This document shows, piece after piece, positions 5,647 to 5,751 of a stretch of DNA of 5,751 nucleotides. Position numbers and translations under genes: made by a program. The notes under the pieces are model-generated. The model was not told the DNA's origin. It did no database searches and saw nothing but the letters and a program-made list of their open reading frames with translations. The stretch comes from Streptosporangiaceae bacterium (GTDB lineage Bacteria; Actinomycetota; Actinomycetes; Streptosporangiales; Streptosporangiaceae). Each line of letters starts with the position of its first letter. Positions within the stretch are counted from its first letter, which is position 1. The stretch is taken from the NCBI GenBank assembly GCA_030038715.1, contig JASHSO010000083.1, positions 1 to 5,751 on the forward strand, in the 5' to 3' direction.

Positions 5647-5751
5647 TTACCGCACGTCAAGCCCGGTGACGGCCCTTCCGATAATCATCCGCTGGATCTT
5701 CGACGTGCCCTCGAAGATCGTGAAGCTCGTGGAGGTGCGTTTCACCCCTGG
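5647..5751 (-). CDS. Acyl-CoA dehydrogenase, C-terminal fragment (34 codons plus stop in window)
   Basis: Only the last 34 residues are in the window; the gene runs in from beyond position 5751. The stretch FTIFEGTSKIQRMIIGRAVTG is the characteristic C-terminal helix region of FAD-dependent acyl-CoA dehydrogenases, which oxidise acyl-CoA thioesters to enoyl-CoA; the EGTS-IQR motif lies near the FAD and dimer contacts. The protein ends in GLDVR and tandem TAA TAA stops, unusual in such GC-rich DNA. The residues before IFEGT (KRTSTSF) lack the common R-D-x-K/R pattern, which may be family variation; the fragment is too short to judge. It is convergent with the kinase gene and shows no evident link to the two-component/ABC module. 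Substrate chain length cannot be told. Confidence 0.85.
   Translation of the reverse strand, partial: PGVKRTSTSFTIFEGTSKIQRMIIGRAVTGLDVR

Noticed and set aside
1..5751. CRISPR array, tRNA or rRNA gene, insertion sequence
   Set aside because: I saw no repeat-spacer pattern, no tRNA-like cloverleaf or CCA end in the intergenic stretches, and no transposase or flanking inverted repeats.

Overview
The window is high-GC DNA (about two thirds G+C or more by eye) with GTG and ATG starts, tightly overlapping genes and strongly G/C-biased third codon positions. The protein families point to an actinomycete (Actinomycetota). I cannot place the genus from sequence alone.

Layout. Positions 1-3210, minus strand, hold a two-gene ABC transporter operon: an ATPase of the LolD/MacB type (2485-3210) followed by a large FtsX-like permease (2488 down to the window edge). 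The two are joined by a 4-base ATGA overlap. The permease frame stays open for 829 codons, ends in a typical family C-terminus, and probably stops with a codon that straddles position 1. Positions 3211-3469 are a divergent control region. Positions 3470-5382, plus strand, hold a two-component pair: an OmpR-family response regulator (3470-4123) and a membrane sensor histidine kinase (4120-5382), joined by a GTGA overlap. Positions 5383-5646 are non-coding as far as I can see, with a possible terminator and a phased direct repeat. At 5647-5751, minus strand, is the last 34 codons of an acyl-CoA dehydrogenase, convergent with the kinase and probably unrelated to the module.

How the genes work together. 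The arrangement is a compact sense-and-respond module: the kinase senses something outside the membrane, the regulator is phosphorylated, and the ATPase/permease pair moves or extracts a substrate. By analogy with other two-component/ABC modules this could be a lipid, a peptide antibiotic or a cell-envelope component; the substrate cannot be read from the sequence.

The most notable feature is in the control region. The hexamer TGTGAT occurs twice at exactly 11-bp spacing on the plus strand, just upstream of the regulator. It occurs twice more at exactly 11-bp spacing on the minus strand, facing the transporter operon. On the regulator side the repeat pair lies 10 bp upstream of a possible -10 element whose predicted start site is the A of the ATG. 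This is the geometry of a PhoB-type activator site and suggests a leaderless, autoregulated regulator mRNA. I propose that the response regulator binds both pairs and controls both operons.
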